Below, in pieces: positions 27,593 through 37,878 of a stretch of DNA of 64,000 nt. This DNA is from Branchiostoma lanceolatum (Eukaryota; Chordata; Leptocardii; Amphioxiformes; Branchiostomatidae). Position numbers and translations under genes: made by a program. Every line of letters begins with the position of its first letter. Within the stretch, counting starts at the first letter, position 1. The notes under the pieces are model-generated. The model had not been told where the DNA came from. It worked only from the letters and a program-made list of their open reading frames with translations, and searched no databases. The stretch covers positions 2,524,501-2,588,500 of the forward strand of contig NC_089736.1 of NCBI RefSeq assembly GCF_035083965.1. The letters run 5' to 3'.

Positions 27593-28108
27593 GCCAGGAT
27601 TTTGAATGGGGGGGGTTCGTTTTCATGTTTGAGGGACCAGCGAGCGCCGTAGGCGCGAGACGAGCACCGCAGGCGCGAGCTTTCTAGGGGGGTCCGGGGG
27701 TATTCCCCCCCGGAAAATTTAAAAAATTGAACCTTCTGATATGGCATTTACTGTGTTTTTGAGAGGATTTTAAAGAGAGAAATCAGACACAAAGTTAGCA
27801 GTTTTTTCTAGGAATTCCAGCTCCGCTGGTGTGATACAAATAAGTCCGCCTAGAAAAAACAACCTTGTACATTAAAAAGTGGACCTTCGCGCGTTTCAAA
27901 TTCTAAGAATTGAACCTTCTGAAAGGGCATTTTCTGTGTTTTTGAGAGAAATTCAGAGGAAAAATCAGAGACAAAGTTTTTTCTAGCATTCTAGCTTCTG
28001 TGGCGTTGCTGGTGATACAAGTAAGTCCGCCTTGAAAAAAATCTTGAACATTTAGACCTTCAAGCCTGAAAAGACGAACCCCCCGAACCCCCCCTGGCTA
28101 CGGGCATG
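27593..28108. mobile_element. non-autonomous TIR element
   Basis: The ends are perfect inverted repeats: CATGCCCGTAGCCAGG on the left and CCTGGCTACGGGCATG on the right, with G/C homopolymers just inside. TAGAC flanks both sides (27,588-27,592 and 28,109-28,113); the direct repeat can be read as TGTAGAC if the last two element bases are counted. Inside, a block beginning TTGAACCTTCTGA occurs twice about 180 bp apart. No transposase is encoded. Superfamily is uncertain; hAT is possible if the target duplication is 7-8 bp. Confidence 0.88.
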
Positions 28109-28113
28109 TAGAC

Positions 28114-30800
28114 TTAGCCTTAGACTTAGACGGAGGCTCCCGTGTATGCACTAATGTGTGAATAAACCAATTCATAAGTTTTACCTCTAAGAAACATTTA
28201 AGCCCCATCTGTCATGGATGGAAAAGGTAGATTAGCACTCAAATGTAGTGCTCCGTTCTGAAACAATTGTTGGGCATTCTTCTCACTGTCGGGATAGTAT
28301 TCTGCATTTGATATGCTGGGAAGATACGAATGTACCCTAAATAGCTGGTGCTAAATGACATTCTCATTGAGACAACTATCCCTGTCCCTGGTGCTGAATG
28401 ACATTCTCACCATGTTAGCTTTTAGGTGTTTTCGTTTGTCCTCCTTTCTTGTCTTTGCTGAAGTGTGATGTCTAGTTAGAGCTGATGTCTTGATTATATT
28501 TCCTTGAATGGCACATACATAAATCTCTTAAATCATATTGCTCGCATATTCAAAGGAATAGCTACACGATAAATCACCTTGCTACTATCAAGAGATTGCC
28601 CATAACCTTAGGGCTGCCAGCTTATCCTTACATATATGACTTAAACTTATTTTCTGTTGCTCTCTCTGAATCTGAATGTGATTTAGAAACCATCTAAACA
28701 TACATCGTAGATCCTCTCTCTTTTGTCTTAACAATTGCTATGGAAACCCTAGTCTATGATTACTTGTTTCTAAGAATGTTAGATATAAGCAAGAATAAGA
28801 ATCTTGAACTTTCTTAGATGTCCATTTTGTGCACCCAAGTATGGTGAAGAATCTGATTATTGACTTTATAGCATGACTGTGTGCTACAAGGCTGATGGTA
28901 CATACTTGATGTAATCCTAACTTCCTTTTTATGTTTACCTTCTCTGAAGGGAAATGTTTTGTTCTTGCTCTTTTCCTTCCTCTTCCCTTCCAAACAAATA
29001 AGGTCAATGACCTGGACCAGACGACTGTCACCATGGTTACTATTAAAGTAGCAGACACCCTGATTACATTGTATGGCAAGTGGAAGGACAGAACAGTCAG
29101 AGCAGACTGTAGTTTGTAAGAGCTTGACCGTGTGAAGGTAAATGTTATATATTTGCTTGCAAATGTTACTTTTCCAGTAACTCCGACTTGGCGATTCCTG
29201 ACGGATAAGCATGTCACATAAATGCTTGAAAAATTCTTAGACCTTTTGGAGAGTCACTTGCCCCTTAACATAGTTTTTCTCAATGAATGAAGAAGACATG
29301 ATCTTCACACAGCTCTGCTTTCATTGCCACCATTGTGGGTCCTATATACATGAGGACTTTGTTATTACTTTTAGATCTTGACATGTTTCTGCTGTTTCCA
29401 AATACTGATGCCATTCAGTTTAAAATTGGGAGCTATCATGGCACGAGTGACAAACTTCTCTATCTATCTCTTTTTAAGAGACCTTTTTTCTAGTCATGAA
29501 GATATCATTTGTTAGAAACTTTTAGACATTGACATCTTGATAATTAGAAAAAAAGAGGCTTTATGCTTGGCTTCTCTAATGAAGCTACTTCTTTTCGGCC
29601 TTCTCTCTTTCTTCTAATTATCAAGATGTTATTTGTAGGACTTTTAGACATCGATTCTATGTTTGGATTGTCTATAAATGAAGCTACATATCAACTACTA
29701 GTACCATGGGCTCTTGAACATTTCTGTATGTCACATGCAGCTCATTGTCACATGTTGTTTTAACGACAAATTTGATGCAGCTATACTATAGATTTGCATC
29801 CTGAGATTTTAAGTTAAACCTGCATTGTGGTTAATCAATCATTGATTTTTTGGATAAAGTGGTTGGAGTTTACCACTAGTCACCAGTCCCTGTTGACTCT
29901 TCTGGCCCTCAAAGATACAGCCTTAAAACTTTTATTCTTCACTTTTGGTCTTTAAATTTTCTGTCTCAGACATTTGAATTGCTTGAAATTCCCCTCCCCC
30001 CCTCTCTCTCTAAGATGACAAATTCCACTGCTTGTCATTGCTATTTGATCATGATTTCACGAAGCCCTGTGATGGGCTAGAGCTATCCCACATATTTCTC
30101 GGAAACAAGTCCAGAGACACACATACAGATCCTGCTTACATGACCTTTCTATTCTTCTCTCGCCAAAATACTAACTTAAACTTTTTGTCCTTTTCCCTGT
30201 TTCTTATGAAACAAATACTGAATACTAATGGCTACCAGTCTAATACATGTATGTAGCCTAGTATATCCTCTATTTCTATGCCATTGTAAAGCTATGAAAT
30301 CTGTAGCCTAACTTTATTGAAGTCTGCATGTTTCATGCCCCTTACGCATATTTAGGATCAGTGAGTCAGGGTGGAGTCAGAGTTGTTGTGGCCGGCATAC
30401 AAAAACAAGACTTTATTCAGAATTGCACCTCTCTCCTCTTTGTTCCTTAACTGTTGTAATTCAGGACTGCCGACTCAATACAGATTCTCCTCTTGGCGTC
30501 TTGATGGGTGATTAAAGTTATTCTACATCCTTCAGGCTGACTCAGCCACCCTATGTTCTTTCTCCCTCTATTTCTAACTCCTCTAAAAAATTTTCTTGAT
30601 GCTTATCAGCTTGAGGGTGACTTGTGCCCAGACTAATTCTTAGCTTCTCCTACATTTATGTCCTTACAAGACTCAGACTCAGCTTTTTAATGCAATGTTC
30701 GTGTGTTTCTAAGAAGCACATCCAGAGAGATACATCCAGACCCTTCTTACATGTACCTTTCAATTGTTCTGTTGCCACAACATCCTTTGTCCTACTTTCT
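28114..30800. other. non-coding DNA with decayed minisatellite copies
   Basis: Near 28,340-28,410 the phrase 'atccctgtccctggtgctgaatgacattctca' and a diverged neighbour are reverse complements of the 43-bp unit at 23 kb. Overlapping minus-strand open frames near 28,738-29,217 show no domain and are not supported. Nothing else was recognised. Confidence 0.5.
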
Positions 30801-30819
30801 TTTTTCTCTCTTTTTGAGG

Positions 30820-31680
30820 ACTGTGAAGCCTGAAATATATAATACAGCATGTTTACTGTCAACTTCTTTTCATTGAAGTGAATGAACTTCTTATTCCGAA
30901 AATAATATGTCAACAAATGTTCTAAACATTTTATGCCATCAAAGTAATTTTGTTGCTTCTAACTTTTCTGTAAACTGAAATTTAGAGAACATCAAAACTT
31001 CTCATCATCTTTCCTTATCAGTTCAGAGCTACATGATGATTATCTTTTCTCTCTCTATTTGAGGACAGTGAAGCCTGAAAAGTTTAGATATATTGGCTGG
31101 TTTACTGTTGACTTCTTTTCATTGAAGTGAATCAACTTCTAATTTCCTTTGAGAGTACTGCCGGAAATGAAATGTCAGCAAGTGACAAGTTCTAAATACT
31201 TTATGCCATCAGAGTAGTTTTGTTGCTTCTAACTTTTCTGTAAATTGAAATTTAATGAATATCCAAACTTCTCAACACCTTTTATTATAAGTTTAGAGCC
31301 AATATGAGGACAGTAAAGCCTGAAAAGTTTAGATATATTGGCTAGTTACTGTTAATTTCCTTTCATTGAAGTGAATAAACTTCTAAGCTCCTTTGAAAAA
31401 ACTCCTGGAAAATAAATGTCAACAAGTGACGAGTTCTAAATATCTTATGCCATCAAGGTATCTTTCTTCAGCTTGTAACTTTTCTGTGAACCCACATTTT
31501 GTGAACATCCAAACTTCTCATTCAAGTTCATAAGCTTCTTGTCTAATTATATTGACAGAATTGCCAAAAATGAAATGTCAGCAAATGACAAGTTCTAATA
31601 TTTCATGCCATAAAACGTTTCTGTGAACGGAAATTTTGTGAACATCCAACTTCTCATCATCTTTTCTTATCAAGTTTATA
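30820..31680 (+). repeat. about 240-bp tandem repeat, three to four diverged copies
   Basis: Units begin with 'gaggac(t/a)gt(g/a)aagcctgaaa' near 30,826, 31,061 and 31,304, with a partial fourth after about 31,545. Each contains 'ttcattgaagtgaat.aacttct', 'tgtcaacaa.tga.aagttctaaat' and 'atgccatcaaagtat'. Substitutions and small indels separate the copies. No open frame is shared. Confidence 0.85.
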
Positions 31681-31684
31681 GCTA

Positions 31685-31762
31685 TGAGGATGATGATGAT
31701 GATTGTGATAATGATGATGATGATGATGATTGTGATAATGATGATGATGATGGTGATAATGC
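31685..31762 (+). repeat. (GAT)n microsatellite
   Basis: Imperfect GAT/GATGAT tract. The Asp-rich open frame across it is a simple-repeat artefact. Confidence 0.9.
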
Positions 31763-32529
31763 AGGAATAGAAAAAATATATTTGTACACTTTTACAACAA
31801 TACCTTGTGATGTAATCATATCATATTACATTGCATCATATCATATTGCATATCGAATTATATCATACGATCAGTAATCTCTTTCAAAGAGTTTGTGCCC
31901 AGAGTTTATACCAGATAACCAGACCAGATATTGCGACATATTGACATGTAGAATTACTGCAATGTAAACCACTACTTGTAGATGTAGAAAAAGGCCATGG
32001 CAACAGATAGCTCATTTTGTATTTCCAATTAACACTGTGAGGACCAACAAAATTTCTTTTTTGAAACATGTTATGTTCTTGTGTATTGAAGTGGATGCGA
32101 ATTTGTCAGTTGTAAACTTACCATATGATAGAAAAACTTGAATATCTATATCTCTTCATAATCTCATCTATCTATTGCATTTCTTGGACAGAAAACTTGA
32201 AAACAGACAAAAGGAGCTACTTTATTGGCATTGATTGAAAGAGACACTGGACTCACAGGTTCTGCATCATTATCCGCCATGAAGGACAGATCGTACTGGA
32301 AAAACTTTATGGAGTGTACCTCACCGGAGTAAATCCGAAGAATGATGATGAACATGATGATGATTGATAGATGAAATTAGATTATTTTGCAATGATGTAT
32401 CAAGCATATCATCCTTATAAGCTGGACAATGTAATGTTTAATTCAGATTCAATGATGATGATGATATCATATATTGATTCTTGTTATATAATTGAATTTT
32501 AATGTGAACATTGTACATTTTGAAAAGGG

Positions 32530-32535
32530 AATAAA
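32530..32535 (+). terminator. candidate polyadenylation signal AATAAA
   Basis: AATAAA is followed within 30-40 bp by a GT/T-rich stretch (TGATGTGTCTGTCCTGTTTG), the usual layout of a plus-strand poly(A) site. No coding exon is visible just upstream, so a transcript ending here would be non-coding or have a very long 3' UTR. Confidence 0.4.
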
Positions 32536-32630
32536 AGCATGAACTTGAGGTGATGTGTCTGTCCTGTTTGTCTGCTTTTCATTTCAAACATGATTAAGAG
32601 ACTAAGGTTGATAAGTTCAACTGTAGCCAC

Positions 32631-33596
32631 TAGGGGTGGATACCGGTTTGCTGGACCTGATTCGGACCTTTATAACATCCAAGAACCGAGTCCAAAAAAC
32701 CTGAAAGCCAAAACCTGATTTAAAAAAAAACTGAACAAAGTACAAATACTTTTTTCTATTTTGTTTGATAAAAAGTGTTTTGAGTCTCCCCTCTGACAAA
32801 ATAGACATTTAAAATCAGTGCAACATTCAAATATCAAACACTGGTTTATGTTGAAAGTCTTCTCACCAAGAAACTTTTATAGTTGTGCGTGTCAGTGTTA
32901 AAGGGGCATATTGTAGAATCTGGTGGGCAAAAACTACAAATAGTAAGAATTTGAAAGATCTACACTAAGATTCACATTTGTAACTTATTTGTTACTTATT
33001 TCCAACATATTCCCGTCATTCTGTTACATTTCCCGGCCATTAATAAACGACGAAAAACGCAGAACGTGTAAAATCTGGTTCATCTACATATTAACTTGCG
33101 TCCCGCAAGTTAATATGCAAATAAGCCAGCGTAGAACGCTGCGAAAAATCCGAATCAACCGTTATGGTCGGAGTTCGAGCGTCACAGGAAAATCACCACA
33201 AGTGAACAAACTTCGGAACGACGGGCGTTCGATCGCGTGTTCGGTGGTTCGTCGGAATGTTGGACAAGATGGCGACCAATTCAAGCGGCGGCAGGGATTG
33301 CGTATATAATTTTTTTCAAGACGTTTGCACCACACTACAAAGTTGCATCCGTACGTGATGAATATTGCTGTGCAGTGTAATAAGGTAGATTCAACTAATG
33401 ATGAAGAAAAATAATCAAAAACAAAGAATTTTGTTTTATGTTCATGTCACAATATGCCCCTTTAATTCTCCATGCTTGATATCGGTTTGATAAAACAAAA
33501 CATCAACTGGACAGGATCAGGTCCGGACCTGAACCTAAATCTCTGGACCTAAACTTGGACTTGAACCTTATTAAGCCGAACCGGTATCCACCCCTA
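32631..33596. mobile_element. hAT-like non-autonomous element with 8-bp target duplication
   Basis: Terminal inverted repeats TAGGGGTGGATACCGGTT (left) and AACCGGTATCCACCCCTA (right) are perfect. The 8-bp direct repeat GTAGCCAC flanks both ends (32,623-32,630 and 33,597-33,604), which is diagnostic for hAT-type insertion. No transposase is present. The interior is interrupted by a second element at 32,902-33,461. The perfect target duplication suggests a fairly recent insertion. Confidence 0.93.
32902..33461. mobile_element. TTAA-flanked TIR element nested in the hAT-like element
   Basis: Inverted ends AGGGGCATATTGT and ACAATATGCCCCT are perfect, with TTAA on both sides (32,898-32,901 and 33,462-33,465). 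TTAA target duplication is typical of piggyBac-type insertion. A 106-codon open frame starting before the element and running through it (32,989-33,309) has no recognised domain. Family assignment is by target site only. Confidence 0.85.
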
Positions 33597-33609
33597 GTAG
33601 CCACTACCT

Positions 33610-34285
33610 CTCTCTCTCTCTCTTTGTCAGCTGGCTTCAATTCCTTGTGTATCAATACTGCTAGACTACAATTACAATCTAATTTCGTATTAGTAATAGA
33701 ATAGTAGTATTCTAATTTCATGGAGTACTTGATATTTAGCTAATCTTTAAAATCAGGTGTGTAGAGGCATTTTCACTTCTTTCATCAAATTCAACAAAGG
33801 CCTGGTGTTACCTTTATTTAAAAGTAAATGCGTTAGGGCCTTACAGCTTTTCGTTCTACTTTGTAACATTTTTCCTGGTCGTTCCTTTTGTACAAACTCA
33901 CTACAGCCAACAGGTGGTTGGACTGATTCGCTAGTTTTCTAACACCATGCAGCAGCGCCACCTACTGATTCTTATAGAAGTGCACAAAAAGCAACGAGTA
34001 GATGCAGATGGCATCCAAACGATCTCGTGAATTTACAAAATGACACATCGACTGCAAATTTCTTTTGTAGAAGCCAAAAAGCGATATAATTGATACAAAA
34101 TAATATATAAATATTATTATCGACTTTATAAATACCATTTTATTTTTTTTCTTTCTTGATTTGGTAATTGGGGTAAAGAAGACTACGGTTGCATGCGGTG
34201 CAGTAACCTTTGACATCCACATGTGCAAGCACGAACAAATTTCTTTCAGTTTCTTCCGGCAAAATCCTTCCCAAAAGCCATCAAA
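33610..34285 (+). promoter_or_regulatory. upstream region of RRP7A
   Basis: Non-coding sequence between the hAT-like element and the RRP7A start codon, with a short CT repeat at about 33,606-33,626. No TATA box stands out near the start. The promoter and 5' UTR of RRP7A must lie here. Confidence 0.45.
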
Positions 34286-36860
34286 ATGAAGAAAACCACC
34301 GCCTCGAAAACATCGGAAGATCCCAATTCCTCCGTACAACTGTGTCGGGACTTCTCGGTGAGCGGTTTTTCCGCGATCCCGGTGAAATTCAGCGCCGCGT
34401 GTGAGGCGTGTCATCTGCTGTACAGCAAGCCGCACCAGGTCCGGGGGACAGACGACAGCCGGCCGGCGGGCAGGACGCTGTTTGTACTGAACGTGCCGCC
34501 GTACTGCACACAGGACTGTCTCAACAGGCTCTTCTCAAGGTGATGAACATAGTCTGTGCAGAAACTGTCGTTTTATGTGCTATATGTGCGTGGGAGCTTG
34601 CCATACAATCTATTGTACTTGTCTGAAATGGGGGAGGGGGGCTTTCACTCTCTAGCATCAGATAGACTAAACAGTAAATTATTTGATTAGACCAAGGATG
34701 TTATCTCCTTGATTAGACATGCTAATTTGGTACAGACTGTGTCTGTTATCGCGTTCAATTCAATAAAACAATGTATGAGTTTTTTGGAATTTCAACAAGC
34801 AAGGTATCTCTGTAATGGTACATTGAGTCACGACAGGAAAAAAAACATCTTGTTATAAAAAGTAGCTGGTTTTCACACTTTACTCATGATGTCATTCAAA
34901 TTTACATATAGATATTACTATAGGGGGAAGTAGGCTTTTCTAATTGACGTATTATCTGTAAATCCAGCAAAAGATCAGGGTTGAAATTTTGAAAATGACA
35001 ACTAGTAAGTTTTAAGCCAGCAGTGTTTATATATTTGCAGATGTGGGAAGGTGGAGGCCGTCCATTTCTGTGAGCGGCCAGGAGGACAGATCCACACAGA
35101 CGACACGAGCACGTTCTTCCCCACAACGCAGGAAATCAGAACATTCAAGGTCGCGTACGTCGTGTTTGAGAAGCCGTTGGGGCTGAAGAAAGCCGCGGGG
35201 TTGAAGCTGTCGGAACCGTTCGTGTTGTCGACCAGAGACCAGCCTGTGGTCACCGGCATGGGGAAATGGTGCCAGAAGTACACACAGGACAGGCCTGATG
35301 TAGCAGAATTACAGGTAAGGTCAGGGGGCAAACTTACAGGTCAAAGGTAGGGTCAGGGGGCACAAGGTAGGGTTATGGGGCAAACTTACAGAAACCAGCC
35401 TGTCCTCACAGGCATGAGGAAATGGTGCCAGAAGTACACACAGGACAGGCCGGATGTGGCTGAGTTACAGGTAAGGTTATGGGTCAAAGGTAGGGTCAAG
35501 GAGTCAACTTATAGGTCAAAGGTAGGGTTAGAAGTCAAGCCTGTAGGTTACATGTTAGTTTGACTTTTACAGGTTAGTTAAACTATGCAAAATTTACAAG
35601 TTAAACTTTACATAGTGTCTAACCAAGAGCAAGTCTTCTTGATCTTGATCGGGTACTGGGCTACACTCCTCAGTTGGAGTGAAGCACCCTTTGAAATGCA
35701 CAGTGTTTAAGAATGTTACTTCGTGGTTCGTGGTTATGATCTAACATAATAAGAATATATGATATTTCCTGGGGTTTTTTCACACAGTGAAAAGCTGTGC
35801 CAACTGCAGGTGTAATCACTTTATGTGTAGTTGTGTGTTCTTTTGTAATGGTTACAGATGTTATTTGTGCATTCAAACTGAGCTGAACAGTTACATGGCA
35901 TACTGCAACAAGTGTATTAGATGTATGGGACTAGATAAGCCAAATGCATGTATTGGTCTGTATGTTCAGTTATTTGTTGGCTTGCCATGGTACCTGATGT
36001 CATTTGTGTGTTCAGAGTGAGCTGGACAGTTTCATGGCGGAGTACGACAAGCGTAAGAAGGATGAGCTGGAGAGGGAGAAGGCCCGCGGGGAGGAGCCAG
36101 ATGAGGAGGGATGGGTAACGGTGAGTCACTCTCACAAAATTTGTTTCTACAGGAGTAGTTTGTGTGAATATCTGCTTCTATGTATTGTGTGTATTTAAGT
36201 AGAATGATTCTGGAAATCATATGAGGGAGAAGTTTCATGATTTTTTGCTTCTTGTAACTTCATGGCCTAACAAGCTGTTTGATTTAGGGACCCCTTCTAG
36301 CAGTAAAGGTCAAGGTAAAGCAGTCAAACCTCAGAAACAGGATTAAGCATGACGATTTTTCGTTTCTAGCTAGTAGTAATAGCTTTCCTTAAAACTGCAC
36401 TTAAAAATTTTGCTGTGTGAATAGGATATGTTCATTATTGTATTGTTCACATGTAGGCCTTGGAAAGAAGTAGTTTCATTGTTGACTATTTTAGTATTTA
36501 GTAGCCAAGCTGCAGATAACAAGCAAGTAAATCTCATGGAGGAAGCATGAACTTTAGCAAATGCTTTCTGTGGTTAGATATAACTTAGATTTCCCTTAAA
36601 AATTGTTAAATTTGCTGTTTCATTTTTCCCAGGTTACCCGTCACGGCCGTACCCCCGGCGCACCGCGTACAGAAGCCATGGAGAAGAAGGCGCTGAAGCG
36701 GGAGAAGAAGAAACGGTCGCGGCGGGAGCTGATGAACTTCTACACATTCCAGATCCGAGAGGGCAAACGGGAACACATCGCACAGCTCAGGAAAAAGTTT
36801 GAGGAAGACAAGGATAAGATAGCAGCAATGAAGGCAAATAGGAGGTTTAGACCATACTAG
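34286..36860 (+). CDS. RRP7A: ribosomal RNA-processing protein 7 homolog A, four exons
   Basis: Exons 34,286-34,539, 35,041-35,314, 36,016-36,120 and 36,633-36,860 join in frame (phases 2, 0, 0) with GT-AG sites to give about 286 residues, matching the roughly 280 of human RRP7A. An N-terminal RRM-like fold is visible (GRTLFVLNVPPY, then RCGKVEAVHF and VAYVVFEKP). The C-terminal RRP7 domain is unmistakable: DEEGWVTVTRHGR, a Lys/Arg-rich helix, NFYTFQIREGKREHIAQLRK and the ending RFRPY. By family knowledge it is a nucleolar factor for small-subunit pre-rRNA processing. The start ATG follows CATCAAA and precedes a Lys/Ser/Thr-rich leader. Partial copies of exons 2 and 3 lie in its introns. It converges with the channel gene at 37.9 kb. 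Confidence 0.96.
35392..35470 (+). pseudogene. partial tandem copy of RRP7A exon 2 (possible alternative exon)
   Basis: This repeats the last 80 bp of exon 2 (35,235-35,314) at an offset of 156 bp, including the GTAAGG donor. Against exon 2, over 26 codons, I count six synonymous and three replacement changes (D to N, V to L, G to R). It is preceded by CTTACAG, so splicing exon 1 directly to 35,392 would keep the frame (1 nt plus 26 codons, phase 0 at the end). Adding it after exon 2 would shift the frame, and reading through from exon 2 meets a stop. Confidence 0.7.
35862..35914 (+). pseudogene. decayed copy of the start of RRP7A exon 3
   Basis: The stretch resembles 36,000-36,052 (acceptor region plus the first codons of exon 3, SELDSFMAEYDK). 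The acceptor AG is lost here (ATTCAAAC instead of TTCAG) and several codons are altered, so it is a relic. Confidence 0.65.
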
Positions 36861-37878
36861 CTGTTGATTTTGATGTCTTAATAGTAGTCTAGTATAAGTC
36901 TTGAAATGTTTGCGTGGTTAAATGTTTACAGTTTTTGCATTAGCTAACACCCCAAACTCATCATACCATAAACATTGCATTAATATGGTTGTTTCAACTG
37001 CGAATCGCAAACACCTCCTTTCAATTTCCCCTCCTACCAGAATATCAAACTGTAATACGTAAGTGAAAAAGTTTATGTACTACAATGAAATTGTGTTCTG
37101 TGTCTTATATTGTTTATGATGATTGCTTTCAAAAGTATTTTCTGTAGTTTGCACTTATATATTCAGGTTTCTTTATTTTGAAAATACAGCAGTGAGAAAT
37201 GGCTGAACTGAATTGAATTAACATTGATCTTTAATTTAGATGTATATTCTTCCAAAACTTGAAGATAAATGTCACAATGAATGTAATGCCTATTTTATTT
37301 TATTCTATAAAACACCTTTTATCCTTCAAGGGCTAATCTTCTAGGTCACATGTATAAAGTTTGGTTCAGCCTTTGCATGTACTAGGCTGAAAATGCTACC
37401 ACCATATGCAGGTTAGTGTAGGTTATATGCACACTTACACTAACTTTCTACCCTTAAATCTAAGATGAGTAATCATGTTGTTAGCAGCTTGCTATTGTAC
37501 CATCTCTTATACACAAGTACAGATGACTTATTTCAAGGAACTTCTAAAAAAGCTGAATACGCCTGCATGTAAGCAATAACATTTCAGAACACAACACGCC
37601 ATATATGTATGCCAGTCTTTCTACCAAAAATAAGTAATGCTATTGGTAGATTTCCATTGTACAAAAGCAATGATATAAGAGTACAGATGACTTATTTCAA
37701 TGATGTTTGAAAAACATTTAGAACCTTGCCTCCCTACCCTCATGTTGTGTTATGATGTACTGTGCTTAGCATTACATCTATTGGTCCAAAAATCGAGATT
37801 TAAGGTCTTAGTCTATAAATCCACATACAACTCTCCTTTCAGCCATCCAAGGCCTATGGGCTATAGTGGCAAATAACT
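36861..37878. other. shared 3' region between convergent genes
   Basis: No coding sequence. It must hold the 3' UTR of RRP7A (+) and that of the channel gene (-). Minus-strand AATAAA hexamers (TTTATT on the plus strand at 37,294-37,304) would give the channel gene a 3' UTR of about 580 nt. I see no canonical AATAAA for RRP7A. Confidence 0.5.

Noticed and set aside
28738-29217. Minus-strand frames of 159 and 132 codons
   Set aside because: Overlapping frames with no domain, no splice structure and no codon pattern.
31623-31877. Asp-rich plus-strand frame
   Set aside because: Generated by the GAT microsatellite and a following AT-rich tract.
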